Source: Campylorhamphus procurvoides
Lineage: Eukaryota; Chordata; Aves; Passeriformes; Dendrocolaptidae
DNA length: 64,000 bases
Assembly: GCA_013396655.1 (NCBI GenBank)
Contig: WBMV01002768.1
Location: forward strand, 1,052,052 to 1,116,051
Reading direction: 5' to 3'
Shown: positions 1 through 13,420 of the stretch, one piece after another
Layout: each line of letters begins with the position of its first letter
Position numbering within the stretch: position 1 is the first letter of the stretch
Translations under genes and position numbers: made by a program
Notes under the pieces: model-generated
Databases searched by the model: none
What the model was told of the DNA's origin: nothing
The model's input: the letters and a program-made list of their open reading frames with translations, nothing else

Positions 1-2490
1 TTCAAGAACAAGTCTCATTTTCAGCTCTAAGGGAGAGGGCGGGGAGAAAAGGGGGAACAGGCTTTTAAAACACACACTGGAAGCACAGGATTGCATTTAT
101 AGAAAGCACTGAAAAGAAGAAAGAAACGAAAAAGTAAAGAAAACAAACCTCCAGCAACTCAAGTTTTTAAGAGCTCAGCTCAGCTCCCAATCTCGGGCTA
201 GTTTCACTTAAACCAGGTTTATCTTAGCACAGAGAATGAACGAACAGAAAGCTGCTAAACTTTGGGAAAAGTTCAGCCTTGCTGAGCTTGGGAAGGGAGA
301 GAAGAGAGCAGGAACAAAAGCTGTGGTTAAAAAGCCAAAAGCTGCTTGCAAAGTTCCTCTGCGCCTCTTACTGACCTAGGGAGTCTTCGTTTCACAGGTA
401 CCAAAGTTTGTCTCCTTCTCCAGGGCAAGATTTCCCCTTGCAGGCAGCACCTTACTGGGAACACTCTCTGCATCAAAAGAATATTGTTTCCAGTCTTCTG
501 AGGAGGGAAGGAAGAATGCAGCCCAGGCAGGTACTGTGTCTCCATGAGAAGTAAATCCGGCATTCTGGAAGGAGTTCAAACCTAGGGCTTGACAGGCAAA
601 GGAGAAAAGCTCTCTCTGAGCATGCTTAGCCTGCACTGCCTGCACACTTAATGAACATTACTTCCTTCCCAGTGGTTACTCCGAGTAGAAATCCACACCC
701 CCTACTCTTTGAGAAGTCAGGAATGCAGCTGAAACCAAAGTCCAGAACACATGCCCGACACCCAGACAAGGCCCCACAGATCAATAAACTCAGGTTGTGA
801 CCTGCAGGTCAGTTTGTCAAACAGGACATCAGGGTGAGTTTTTTCTACACTTGGTGTAGTTTGCTTTATGCCTCAGCTAATGCTACTCACTCCCCAGAGA
901 AAATAAAACTGTGCTGGCTTTTAAAGAATGATTAAATGCTTCAATAACAGATGAGAATTCTCTTTCAAATCTTGTCTTTCCAAACCTGCTTTAAAGTGAG
1001 GAAAGAAGTTTTTTCCAGACTAAATTTGGATGTTAAGATTCCTGGACAAAAGGTATTTGCATCTGTCATAGGTAAGGACTAAAAAAAAAAAAATAAAAAT
1101 TTTAAAAAGGTGGGGGGAGGTGGGGAGAGAAGGCAAAAAAAGCTCCTTTTATTTAGTTAAGGTCTAATCCTGTTCCGTTTGCAATCACATGGAGTTTTGT
1201 CATTACCTCCAATGGGAATAGCACAGGGGTTTAGATTACAAATGCTTCCTGGCAGGAGCTGTGTCTGCCCCAGCGACCTGCACAGCTCAGACCAGTTTTG
1301 GCACTTCAGTGTGCAATTTACACTATTGCTGTGCCTGAGCCTTCAAACACCTCCCCCCCACCACAAACTCACAGGAGCTGCTGAGGAAAAGCAATTCTGC
1401 AAAGTTGCATGTGTTATTTTTCAAGCTTTTCATTATATTTCGAGCTTTCCAGTTTTTCCTGGAGGTTACACTGAGCTCTCACGTCTCAATTCTCCTCAGT
1501 AGGACTAGAAATGGAGCCTTTTCGTAGTGAAGTCTCTGCCCCGTCACAGCCTTCAGACAAACACCAAGTGTAAAAAACAGAATGAAATAACAAAAGCCAT
1601 AATATTATCAGAGCAAGGAGCACTAATCACAGTCACAACTGAATGGGACATTACCCTCAAAGGCCTCTAAAATAACAAATATAGCTCGACATTTTAAGAT
1701 AGGTTAAAACTCTGTCATGACTTCAGTGTCTGAGTAACCCCAGACTTCACAGGGCTGTGGGTCCTCATTTGAACATGACAAAAGCATGGAAGAAATTAAA
1801 TTTCTGAATTCCAAATAGCCCAGACCGTTAGAATATAGACCAAATTTAGGCTGCAAATTTTGACAGTGCACAGTGGGAATATATTCACACTAATGTATTT
1901 CAGAACCACCGTGGGTCCTTTGCGACTAAGAGCAACTAAATGATGTAATTTCTTTAAAAAGTAGTTTCCTTGCCCATATATCACTGGTCATCCTGGTTTC
2001 ATTCAAAATCATAAAAGGGAAAGTCTCAAACTACATGACAAAACCCATGCCCTGCTGTATTTCTAGTGTACAGAGCTTGAAGAGGTTTTGGAAACTCCCA
2101 GAAAAAATTGCATGCGGATTTGGAGAAGCAGCCATGGCAGTCTAATTAAACCCAAATGCACCAACTAAAAGACTTTTCCTTTTGTTTCCACTTAATATCC
2201 CTATGGTCAGGAAAGTTCCTAACAGGGGACTTTCCTAACAGGCAGCTAATTTGGAATATTATCTCCTCTGGACCATCTCTCAGACACTTTTTTTAGCCAA
2301 GAACTAAGACTATCAGTGTTCATTGAGCCTGAGACATCAAAAGGAAGTGGAGTGTGAATCTTATTGACAATTAAAAGGAATTACCCTGAAGCTCTGAACT
2401 GGTGGACCTGATGGACCAAGGCTTAAACACACATTCCCTTAGCAAACACAATTGTGGTGATTTTAGACATCCTTGTGTCCCTCAGTTATT
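1..2490. other. Intergenic, no gene seen
   Basis: Mixed AT-rich sequence with short A runs (near 1081) and a G-rich patch (near 1110). The short open frames have no recognisable product. No repeat family was identified with confidence. Confidence 0.7.
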
Positions 2491-2715
2491 CACAGAATCC
2501 CAGAATGGTTTGGGTTGGGAAGGTCCTTAAAAATCACCTCGTTCCACGCCCACCATGGGCAGAAACAGCGTCCACTAGCCCAGGTTGCTCCAAGCCCCAT
2601 CCAACCTGGCCTTGGACACTTCCAGGGATGGGGCAGCCACAGCTTCTCTGGGCAACCTGTGCCAGGGCCTCCCCACCCTCTGAGTAAAGAACTCCTTCCC
2701 AGCATCACCATCCAT
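2491..2715 (-). mobile_element. CR1 LINE 3' fragment, minus orientation
   Basis: It starts with the reverse-complemented CR1 tail (cacagaatcccagaatgg), then gggttgggaaggtcc, the ccaccatgggcag block and the cttccagggatggggcagccacagcttctctgggca block. Similarity fades around the agtaaagaactccttcc segment. It is a 5'-truncated, non-coding copy. Open frames on both strands across it are repeat-derived. Confidence 0.9.
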
Positions 2716-3284
2716 CCCCATTTCTGCAGCCCAGGTGGATGATCAGGGAACGTGCTTCCTTTGAGCAGGAACTGCCATGGGAGCAGGAGCCAAGCCAATG
2801 GACACAGCAGTGAAGCCCCCCAGGAGCATCAGGGCTCTTCGCTGGAGAGACAGCAAGGCATGACCAAAGCCAGGGGTGTCAGCACTCGTGGCACTTCCAG
2901 AAGGGCTGCAGATACTCAAACTGCAGCCCCCAAGCCCCTCCAGGGAGCTGCATGGCCAGGATCAGTGCCCTGTGAGTGCCCCAGCACGGGAGCCCTGCAG
3001 GCTGCAGGCACATTGCAAACACGCCGTCTGTGAGTCACAACTGCTGAGTCCCTTCATGCCTAATTACCCAGGAGCGCTTGGCACGATGATTTATTGAGCA
3101 CAGCCTTGGCCCAGCTTTCAGGCGAGCCCCGTGTCCAAGTGGCAAACACGCTACCTCCAGCTTTCCTCTGGAGAAGGGAAGGAAAAATCATGCAGAGCAT
3201 TCAAGGCCACAAAGCTCTTCTCTCCTGCCAGTTATGGGAAAACTATATGGACAATACAGTGCCTGCACCTGAAAATGAGCTCAG

Positions 3285-3611
3285 AAATATATATATCTGA
3301 GAACAAATATATTTATAGATATAAAAATATATAATTTGATCTATTTCAGATATTTTATGTATATAAAAATACATAATTGATGTTTCAGAGTATATCTATA
3401 TATAACATTTTATTTAGAACAAACTTTATATATCTTTAGATATATACATATATTTAGATATAATGTATATGTTATATCTAACAAATGTTGTTATACATGT
3501 TATATATGAATATTTTTGAGAATAATTATACTTTTTATATTTTACATACATAAAAATATATGGTTGTTACAAAAATGATATATCCTGATTTTTATAGATA
3601 TATTCATATGG
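3285..3611. repeat. AT-rich tract with imperfect 42-bp periodicity
   Basis: About 330 bases are dominated by tata/atat motifs. The segment tataaaaatatataatttg... at 3320 recurs at 3362 as tataaaaatacataattg..., each followed by a ttcaga-type end. A related tacataaaaatatat occurs near 3547. The tract looks like a decayed TA-rich simple or tandem repeat. No gene is present in it. Confidence 0.7.
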
Positions 3612-5406
3612 TATTTTGACACAGGATTACATGGGGGTTTTTAATAATTTCATTTCAAACTGGGATCAGTCGTACCTGTGACTACAGGATGACATACCAG
3701 GGAACTCCAAACTGAACTGAAGAAGGACTGAGGTGCTCGAACACCCTTTCGGCTCTGCAATTACAGCCTTTAAACAGTAAAAGGTTGGGCAGGACTGAAA
3801 GGAGCAGAAGAGATGCGGCCCGTGCCCAGGAGCCCTTGGGTGACTCCCAGATGGACCATCAGCAAGAGCAGGAGGAGAACACAGTCTCCTTCAGGCACAC
3901 ATGAGTCAGGACAAGGGCTGAGGAAAGCCTGGAGAAGTGAAAAGCCACAGGGAAGGGCACAAGCTTTGGACAGAGAAACTGCTTGGGGTTTGGGATGCTG
4001 CCCACATATTCTGTTTAACCAGTAAAGTTGTGCCCCAAGGCACAGAGCTCAGACGGGCTCTGGCATGGCACCAGCCCCTCCCGGGGGGAGGGCAGAGCCC
4101 ACCAACACATTTCCCAAACCCAAGAGGGAACTATTGTTACTTCAGACGCTGCCACTTTTAATGAGAGCCAAATGCCTGCCCCTCCCTGCGCTAACAACTC
4201 CAGCTGGGGCAGCTTTGCCTCTCTCTTTTCCCCTTAGGATGCATAAAGTGCATTTTTGCTCTCCTTCCTGACACCAGAAAGGCCTGGACTGCTTCCCATT
4301 GTACTGTGAGAGCTTGAAACTTGGCCATGCTATTTACGGCATCTTCTTTGCCCAGAGGGACTGGAGACACATCCTGATTTTTCCAGCATATGCAGGCAGC
4401 AGGCACTGCTGCTGTGCCAGTACATCTACATGGTGAGCTCAGCTCTACCTGTTCAGGCTTCCCTGTGGCCCCTGGAAGCCCAACAGAGGGGAGAACTGCA
4501 TTTCCCAAGGGGTGCTGCTGTCTGCTGGCTCTCATCTTCATTGTTCTCAGTGGTGCATCCATCCTTGAATTCTTAGTGGGAAAGGACAAATTAAAGAAAG
4601 GCTGCAAAGGGTGGGGTTGGGTTTCTGGTCCTCTGAAGTCTAATGTTAGCTCTTGGCTACAGAAAAGCTTTTCAAAAGGACTTAAGTGACTCTGAAGCCT
4701 TAAATCTACTGGTTTTCAGTGGGAGCTGGGCTCCTTGGCTCCTGCTGGAACGGCAGAAAAGCATGTTCTGCCTGTGAGTGTCTGGAGAAACATCCAGTCC
4801 TTTCTGCTCTCATTTAACAGCCCCAGGAGAGGATGGGGGATGACTTCTGGAGCCTGTTGTGGCCCTGCTGCCAGATGCCCACCCAGCTGCCTACTTACTC
4901 CAGCAAAGCTTCTTCCTGCCTTGCACTGAGAAAAAAAAGTGACCCAGAAGACATTATAGACAAGTGGAAGAACTTGGACTGGTTTTAGATAATGGTGGGT
5001 CCCCAAATGTCCCCAAGAGAGGAGCCTCCAGGATCATGTAACTGGACAGGAGGTATGACATAAGGGAGCAAAGGATGCTAAGGAGGAGCTTCAGAGCTGG
5101 TACCAGAGGCAAAGGGACTTTGGGACTGTTACTGCTGGTAATTCAATTAAAGCAATTACGACTATGTGCCCTGCTAAAGAGCTACTTTGGTCTCACCCCA
5201 GTAGCCAGAATCAGAAGGAAGAAACTGAGTGAAACTCCATGATTTGTACACAAATTTACCAAGCTAACTATCCATGTTTACAAATTTTAGGGTCTACTGA
5301 AATTGAGGAGTTAGTGTATTTCTTTTAGACGAAATACTAAACATGAGCCGCTGTTTTCCAGGGTGCAGCAGGTAATCTAGGCACATTCAAAGTTAATTCA
5401 CAGGAA

Positions 5407-5473
5407 AGCTCCACCTCCTGCCATGGGCAGGGACACCTTCCACTAGCCCAGGTTGCTCCCAGCCCCATCCCAC
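5407..5473 (-). mobile_element. Short CR1 fragment, minus orientation
   Basis: It contains ctccacctcctgccatgggc followed by the agggacaccttccactagcc and ttgctcccagccccatccca segments of CR1. Both the 3' tail and the region beyond the 'ccatcc' block are missing, so this is an internal remnant broken by later deletions. Confidence 0.75.
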
Positions 5474-8400
5474 CATCTATCAATCCCTCCAGGATTAATG
5501 AGTTTGCTGGTAGCTAATTCCAGTCTGGTAGAGATGCTTCAGTTGAGCACAACACAGTGCAGGGAACATCAGATCTGAACATACAGTTAAGAGCAGACAG
5601 TGACCACCAGGAGCATCACAAAGGACAGGTCAAAAAGCAGGACTTTTCTGATATCCCAGTGGCACAGGAATGATGCTGGACCCCAAAACTAACTACAAAG
5701 CCAAGACAAGGGCAGGTGTTTGCTTTCCTGGTTGCCTTCATTATACAACCTTAGCAAAGATGGAAGAGTTTTTTGCAAGGCAACTGCTGTGTGTCTCTGA
5801 TGGGCTCTTTCGATGTAAATTAAACACGTAAATTAAACTTCCAGCATTCCCCAAACACCCTACTCTGTGGCTGGTGAGAATTAAGCCTCAGCCTACCAGT
5901 TCCCACATGAAAACCTCCAGACTTAGCATTTCCCAGGTACTTCCCAAGGGGAAGCAGCAAAGGCAAACCCATAAACATCCCAGAGAAAAATGACAACTGT
6001 CTGTATGCAGAACAACAGAGCCAAGATATATAAAAAGGGCAATAATATCCATCTCCTTAATCATCTCCTCAGCTGAAAGCCAGTGCAATCTGCCTTAAAT
6101 TTCAGTTCCAAGTGCTCTTCACAGGATACACATCATCACCATGAATCAAATGGATCCATTTCAGTTTTTCCACTTAAAGTCACTGGTGAGTTCAACTTTG
6201 GCACTCCAACAAAAGGAGTCTTCACTGCCAGCATGCACAGAGCTCTGGGAGCACAGTGAGGCGACAGCAGTGGAAACTCATTTATAAAGCAAGTTTTGCA
6301 GCACTGAGAGTATTGCTAAGCTTTACCCCTTGATTTTATATTGCATTTCTTTATGTAACATGGTGTTCAACTCACAACAGTCTAGGGCAGAGAGGGGGAG
6401 AAAGGTGACAGATCCATTTTCTCACTTCATTTTTGAGATGTACAATAAGAGAACCGTATCAGTGCTGAGGTTTCCACATCTCTAGAAATATAAAAGCTTG
6501 CCTCTGGGGATGTCATTGCTTTGCTAAGGGTTCCTCAAAGCACTTTGTAAAGATGTGGAACAATGTGGAAGTCAACAGCCTTCCCCCAAGGAGCAGCTGT
6601 GATTTAGGGGGTCCCTAAGTAGCCATGAGCATCCCCATAAGCCAGGTGGTCCCAGATGGAGTATTTTGTGACCACCTTGATCTGAACGACCTTGGCATAA
6701 TGTAACTGCTTAATTTGACAAGATTGAGAAAGACAAAGCATGATTCTTCATCATTCCATCTGAAACAGCTCATGAGAAATGTCATTAAAACTGACACTTT
6801 GATTTTGGATATATTGACACTTCACTATCCAAATATCTTTAGCCAAAAATTCCCGAACAGCTTTAGCTTTGCCCTGATTGATCTTTAATTTTCACCTGAA
6901 AATGTCTACTGTTTGTTGGGAATTCTTTTTTGCATCAAATACACATTCCCTCCCTTTCCAAGCCACTGCCTGATAGCTGATTTATTCCAAGAACCCTCTT
7001 CTTACTATCTCCCTTATCCTTTCTTTGCATGTTGGTAACTTGTCTTGGCTTATCCTGTTTAAGCAGTTTGCAAGATCACAGTGAGTGTCATGGGATGTTT
7101 GTCTAACATCCCATGAATTTAAAAGTACCTTGTCCTGCAAGTGCTGTTGTCTATTTTTGTGGCTACATCACCCTTTAGCTGTGCACTACACCTCTGCACA
7201 TCATTCTTTTTTCTTTTGCTTGGCCCTTTTAGTGATTTAGTAGTTTTTTAAAGTGTCTGGATGAATTCACACAGCTCCATATCATTCCAGACCTTGGAAT
7301 AACTAACTCAGTACTTACCAGGGAAGTGAAAGCTTTTCATCTTTTATGGAGGTAAATGCAATAAATACCTGTATAAATACACCTATCTCCATAAAGCTTT
7401 CACGCAAACAGAACTTTGTCTTGTGTTTACTTGCAAACCACTTTAAAATGTATTTCTGCCATAAATATATAATTGTAAGAGAGTCAGCAGGACTAACACT
7501 CTTGGTATTGAGTGCTACACCTAGTGGTAAGTGTTTGCAGGATTTGTAGCTTTTCTGACATTTAAACAAACAATTGCATACAAACAACGTGTAGAGAAAC
7601 AAGTCATAATACACAGAGCATGAGACAAAAACACTCCAGACTGCTTCAGATATTTACACAGGGGGCCTACTTTTCTATCAGCATGCAAGAAATTTGTGCA
7701 ATTAAATTATAATAATTAATGAAACTTGCCTACAAATATAAGCTATACATCAGGAAAGAAAGCTCAGCTGCTTAAGATGCAATTTTAATAAACCAAAACA
7801 GAGAATAGATGGTTCTCTGCCACTCCTGCTCCATGGCACAAGGAGATGCTGGATTACACTTTCCTTATTTACCTGTCTGTTGACCCATCAAAACAATTAA
7901 GGTACCTCAGATAGAACAAATGTGTCAAAGAAAGAAGTTGCACAGTATTGCACACCTGTGGGGTGTTAAATAGATTTCTCATATGAATTTCAGCAGAAAT
8001 TCATAACTCGATAAAGTGAAGGTACATTTTAAATGCAGAGTCTTTAAAAAGATATTTATCACATATGTATTTTAAAACATAGTAGGCTTAGTTCAACAAT
8101 CCTACTTTCTATTTTGCATTCAACAGCCATGGGACAAAACACAAAGTGCTTGGAACAAGGACTGGCACCTGCATTCCCCCTCACCAAGGGACTGTCACAA
8201 CCCTCAGCTCCAGAATCACATTTCCTCTCACTGGATTAGTGACCTTTAAAAACTCTCCTGCAGAGCACTAAGTCAACTCAAACCAGAAGCTCTCATGGCA
8301 AATAGCTTCTAAAAAAAAATAAAGAAAATTTCAGGAGTAAATCTCTGCTTTCCTTCTTTATTCACAGCTTATCTTCCTTCTGCTTGAAACTTCCAGGGGA

Positions 8401-8857
8401 CAATAACTGCCTCCTAAAGAGCCTCCTCCCATTTGAAGGTCCCTGTTTCCCAGGATCAGTGCCCTCGTACTTACTGCAGCACTGAGTGATGCAGAGCTTG
8501 CAGGTACAGCACCAGTTTTGCTCTGAAGCTGTACCTGCAATTTGCAGACCCCAGCCTGCTCCCTAACCCTCAGTTAACAAAGTGGTCCCTAAACACTTGC
8601 TGTCTTCAGCTGGATCATTAAAGAAACGCTCCAGCTCCTGGGGATGCTCAGACTGGCTGCCTGCCCCTCGCCTGGAGCATCAGGTGTTGAAATGTCCCTT
8701 CTTGCATCATGGCCTTTCTAAGCCAACCTCCAGCACCTTTCAGCACTGCTGGGAACTGGAGGAGTTCAGCAGGGAGCTCCTGAATTCCACAGGGCTGGGG
8801 GACAGGGACACACAGATAGCTGGGAGCCCTCACTTCATGACATCCCAAGTGCTTCCC

Positions 8858-8980
8858 TCCCATTCACAAATGAGGGTTTGCAGTTACGTGCTCAAGGTCA
8901 CGCATGGGAATTAGTGGAAGCGAGGAGAACATCAATCAGGAATCAGAGTTTCCAACAGCAGGCCCCCAGACTCCACCTGG
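8858..8980 (-). repeat. MIR-like ancient SINE relic
   Basis: The order cccattcacaaatgagg, gtgctcaaggtcacgcatgg, then a purine-rich tract and cccccagactccac resembles the reverse complement of the MIR core ('cattttacagatgagg ... ctcaaggtcacacag ... gactcc'). The match is by eye and diverged. Confidence 0.5.
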
Positions 8981-9715
8981 CATCACCTGCAGCAGGACAC
9001 ACAGGCAAGGTAGGCCAGGTGGGAAGGGAAGAGGCAGAGGATTCCAAAGCTTCCCCTCTCCTCTCTCCACCAAAAGCAAGTTCTGCTGTGGAACTCAGCA
9101 GGAAAGACCCCGTGCTGTCACACAGTGCTGTTCACTTGCCAATTGGAAGGAGACACAAGTTTCACGGGTCAAAACTCTTAATAATGCTCCAGTTTCCAGC
9201 TCACATATCCTGAGATGCACAAATACCATCCAATTCACTGTGGACATCATTTCCTTTTTGTGTTTCACTATTTTCAAATTACTAAGCAATATAAATGCTT
9301 TTAACAGCCATTTCCACATGCTTGATGTACTCCACAGTTTCACAAAAGATTTCCTAATAACCCAAGCTTATCTAAATCACTTATTGTTGGTGTTGTTAAC
9401 ATGCAGAAGTTAAGCAATTGATTAAAGAGGAAACAACTGTTTGGTGTCTGATATGAACCAAGCTTCCACATCTCAGAGTATGGAGTGAGTTCCTGTCCAT
9501 ATCAGAAAAGGAGTGAGCAGCAGGTTTTTTGTGGTCTCCCCAGAGAGGCCGTGGCTTGGGTAGACAGGGAGGGTCGTTTGAGTATTGGGCTCCTGGCAGC
9601 TTGTTGGGACACTGTGCTCCCTCCCTTTCCATTCTAGGATCAGGAAACAGCCCCATCTGTGAGTTCATGCATGATTGGTACATTTATAAACACATAAGCA
9701 TTTCTCTGTTAAATA

Positions 9716-9830
9716 ATAGACTCATTTAGCTTGAAAAAGCCCTCCAAGACCATCAAGTCCAGCCCTTAACTCAGCACTGCCAAGCCCACCACTAAACCAC
9801 GTCCCCAACTGTTACATCCATGTCTTTTAA
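9716..9830 (-). mobile_element. CR1 fragment of a different subfamily, minus orientation
   Basis: It has the gcttgaaaaagccctccaag, accatcaagtccagccctta, actcagcactgccaagccca and ccactaaaccacgtccccaa segments of the CR1 type that carries 'cagcactgccaagcccacc'. This differs from the 'ccatgggcagggacacc' type seen in most other copies here, and it appears older and more diverged. Confidence 0.75.
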
Positions 9831-10696
9831 GCAGTAAAGAGTTTATCCAGGTAATTTATTGCTTATAACCGTTTCTGATATATAAATGATGCTGCTATTA
9901 CTCCTATTGCATAGAGTCCATTATCCTCTCATGGGAGAAACTCTGCAAATACAGAATTAAAAACAGATAGGGAGTTTTTGAAGCAAAGACTACCAGTCAT
10001 TCCCATGGTTTCATATTCACTCTCTTTAATGTTACCTCTTGGCTGACTTCAGGTGCTCAGAGGAACCTGTACCAATGGAAGGCAGTAGCCTCAGGGATTC
10101 TGGTGACTAGATGTGGCCTTTAGTCCAAACACAACAAAAGCAGGGAAGACAAAGATGATAACACATTTCAAGTGTAAGTGGCGTAGGGAACAGTCAGTCA
10201 AATGCTGCTTCTGAATCCAGACCATTTCTGTGCTATGGGCACTGGGAAGCAAGGGGAGCTTTGCAGCACTGGTGCTCTTGTGCTGTGGCTCCTCCTTGCA
10301 CCATAAAAGCCCTTGAACCCAAAACACTCAGCAGAGCCCACTGACACAAGTTCCAGGCACAGCTCCATCGTGGAATTGCTTCATTGGAGCTACAGGCACA
10401 CCAGCCATCAAAGGCAAATCACTTTTTCACTACATTGTGTTTTCTTATTGATAAAGAGATTAGAGATTTAAGCCAACCTTTTATTCTTAATCTCACACTC
10501 ATGTGTAGTTTGAGAATTAGAGGCAGGTTTAGTGCCAGTACTATCCTGACAGACCTCAGCCCAACTTCCAGGCATGCTGTATATGAAAGGAACCAGAAAT
10601 CTTTTATGATACCAGAGACATTTAGACAGCTGACACTTGCACATCCTTAGGAATACACAATCATCATCACTTCAGGCAGTCGTGCTTTGCAGGCAA

Positions 10697-10731
10697 TAAA
10701 CTATGATTTGCCTTCGCTAAACTATGATTTG
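10697..10731 (+). repeat. Short direct repeat, 21-bp offset
   Basis: The 14-mer taaactatgatttg occurs at 10697 and again at 10718, separated by ccttcgc. It is a simple local duplication. Confidence 0.85.
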
Positions 10732-12369
10732 TCTTGTCTTTCACCTGCAACAGTAATTTAATCCACTTCATTCAATTTAGTGACAACCCTCTACGAGAAG
10801 AGCTGGGAACCCAGGTTATTAAGAAAAAAGTCTGAACTTGTACTGGAGATGGAAGGCAATCCTAAGCAGTTATATGATATTATTCAAAATATCAAGTTTC
10901 TAAACTACAGGCTCTACAGTGGTGGGGGGAAAGTAATTCTGGCAAATATTCCAGGACAGCAAATATTCGATGTATACATGAAACATATAAAAATGTGTAA
11001 CAAGATGATGAGATTAAACACTTTGGAGTCAAAGACTCCACAGAGAGATGGTTACTCCTACAATATTAACTAATCTTATTTTTATACCTTTATGTCTGAT
11101 GTTAATTTTACTGACAATTAATACACTAGAATTTGCATTTCACAAAGCAGAGATGAATGAGAAGCACTGCACAAATGACACATGGTTGTTTAAAATTCCT
11201 AGAGTAAATGCCAGCTTCCACTGAAATCCCCAACTCCCTTTTCCTTTGTCAAAAGGTGATATTTCTGCGAAATGTTAGGGGAACTCCAAGAACTTTGATC
11301 AGCTGTGATGACTGAAGTGTGGAAACTATGTGAGTTTCAAGGCAAGGTGCATGATCACTCCAAATAAATTATATCAAAGCATGGGAGATATGGGTGAGTG
11401 TCACACAGAGTTTTGGGGACTGTCCAGTTCCAACACAATAGTTCACATCTCACTGCCAACTCATGCTAAGCAAGACAAGCCTTGTAAGCTGAAATAGCAG
11501 AGGAAGCTGCTGAGGTTTCACCCTGAGCAGGTCCATCCCTGATCCCCCATCACAGATTGCTGCCTTTGCCTTCATCCCAAATCCTGGCCATGCCTTGAGC
11601 TGGAGTGAATACTTAGGAGAAGAAAATCCAAATTGACTCACAAATGGGTTTTTGGGAAGGAAATGAGTTATCCCTGAGTTATACCAGGTGACAAGTGCCA
11701 GAGCTCCTGAGTTCTGCAGTGCACAGTCAAACCAGAGAAAACAGAGGGGTTTAACCCAACCCAAATGCTGCCACCCTTCTTGCTAGGAATAGGACTCAAA
11801 TTAAAAGCTGAATCTTTAGGGATACAACAGTCACTCCCAGTTTGATACAAGGTGGACATTAGACCGTGCCACAGAGCAGGGACACTTTGAACTGGCCCCA
11901 CACCAGCACAGGGCAAATCCAAACACAGACATGGGACCAGCTCTGCTCTGGAGCAGAGAAACCTCTCTGGGACACGGGGAGCCTGGCACAGGGGCACTGT
12001 TCAGTCCCACACTGCATCTGGTCAAGGCAGTGGAAAATCTGAACTAATGAGCTCCCCTGCACCCAGCTTGCTCCCACAAGGAGCCATTCACATATTCCTG
12101 CTCTGCATCCTTTACTAACCCTATTATCCACATTTGCCCATTGTCTGGAGTTTCAGCCGCTCAGTTCCTTTGGACAATGAAAACCAGACTGCACTGTGCT
12201 ACCTTTCTTGACATTTTAACACCCATCCCTTTTCCTTTCTCTCAAAAAAACCCGGGAGAACCAAAAAATAAAATTAAATTAAAAAAACCCTATCTTGGGT
12301 TCTGACCCTGAGCTCTGATCTGCCTGGGCAGTCCGACAGCCCCACTAGCTAAATGATCTGTCAGGGAAA

Positions 12370-13312
12370 AGAACTAAATACATGTATATAGATTAAGCTT
12401 TTATTTCACAGTTAATTAATATTTCTATAAACATATACACCTCTCTTCCCAAAGTTCTGTAAGTCAGCACATTTTTTAACGCAGACTGTTGTAGCTCCTT
12501 TCCCCCCCCTTCAAACTTTATTATAAAGCCCCAAAAGTTCACATAATGTCTGGCTATTGTTTCTGCAAAGAGGAATTCTCCTCCCCGCCTCCTTCTTTCT
12601 CTGTATCTCTGAGGCACCACATGGCACAATAAGAGCCCTTTCATGTTCAAGACTGAGAGTCGTTGCTGTGGTAACTCACCCAGCCTCACCGAGTATCCAA
12701 ATAAATAGTGAAAATTAAAAAATCAGAGACCCACTGGGTCTGGCTGCAATCTTATCTTCCCCGTGATGGCTTCGAGGGACATTAAGAAGCCAAATAATAA
12801 CCTTTTGCCCAGATTAGTCCCCTAAAAGTGTCGATTATTGGAGACAGAAGGACATTTGTGCCGTTCCCACAAGTATTTGGCTGAGCCGGGAGCACAAAGC
12901 CAGGCAAGACGCAATGCAGAGCGCAAGTAGCCAGTGGCATCAGAATTCTGGTGGGGAGTTTTTAAACACTTGCAGACAGATTTCTCTCCCCCTCCTTCTC
13001 TCTGTAACAGCTTTGGTTTAGACACTCTCAGCAGAGCTTTTGAAGGATTTTATCTAGCGGGCAATAAGTGTCATTAATTGCTACCTCGCAGGAAATGCTG
13101 CTACAAAGAGAAGTCCATGCTTTCCCTATGAAAAAAAAAATAATAAGGATTTTTCCCCCCTCCCTCTACGTGCCGAGACAAGCCAGCGCTTGAGGCCCCC
13201 GAGTATCTGCTATTATCAGTTAAGTCACGTCTAGTGCCAGGCAAAAGGTCATTTCAGGTCATTCTGGAGATGAAAGGAAGGGGTAATGTATGTGAGAATG
13301 CCTGAACTGGCA
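12370..13312. promoter_or_regulatory. Candidate conserved non-coding block (regulatory DNA)
   Basis: This repeat-free stretch mixes AT-rich homeodomain-like motifs (ttaattaat near 12413, ataagtgtcattaattgcta near 13063, agattagtcccctaa near 12812) with scattered CpGs. It reads unlike the degraded DNA around it. No frame of useful length or recognisable protein is present. That it is an enhancer is inference from texture only; no alignment was possible. Confidence 0.35.
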
Positions 13313-13420
13313 AGCAAAGAGAAAAAAGGGCGAGGGGGTGAGAGAGAAAAAAGGGAGGAAGGAAAAAGGATGCGAGACGAGGAAGAGAAGTACAGAAAGA
13401 GGGAGGGAGAAGATGAGAGG
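13313..13420 (+). repeat. Purine-rich tract
   Basis: Roughly 108 bases are almost entirely A and G (about nine pyrimidines by count), made of gagaaaaaaggg, gagagagaaaaaaggg and gagggagggagaag-type runs. Such tracts can form triplex structures or bind GAGA-type factors. It lies between the AT-rich block at 12370 and the CpG-enriched block at 13850. Confidence 0.75.

Larger units (their letters stand above)
2716..8857. other. Intergenic, no gene seen apart from listed repeats
   Basis: Outside the AT-rich tract (3285-3611) and the CR1 remnant (5407-5473) nothing gene-like was found. Overlapping short frames around 4015-4690 lie in moderately GC-rich DNA and do not resemble known proteins. Confidence 0.7.
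8981..12369. other. Intergenic, no gene seen apart from listed repeats
   Basis: It contains the CR1 remnant at 9716 and the 21-bp duplication at 10697. A 97-codon open frame at 10780-11073 begins with GTG and resembles nothing known. A short A/T-rich stretch with aaaaaacccgggag lies near 12245. Confidence 0.7.

Noticed and set aside
2454..2798. Overlapping short proteins on both strands
   Set aside because: They are translations of a CR1 3' non-coding fragment. The same applies around 16400-16830 and 59225-59479.
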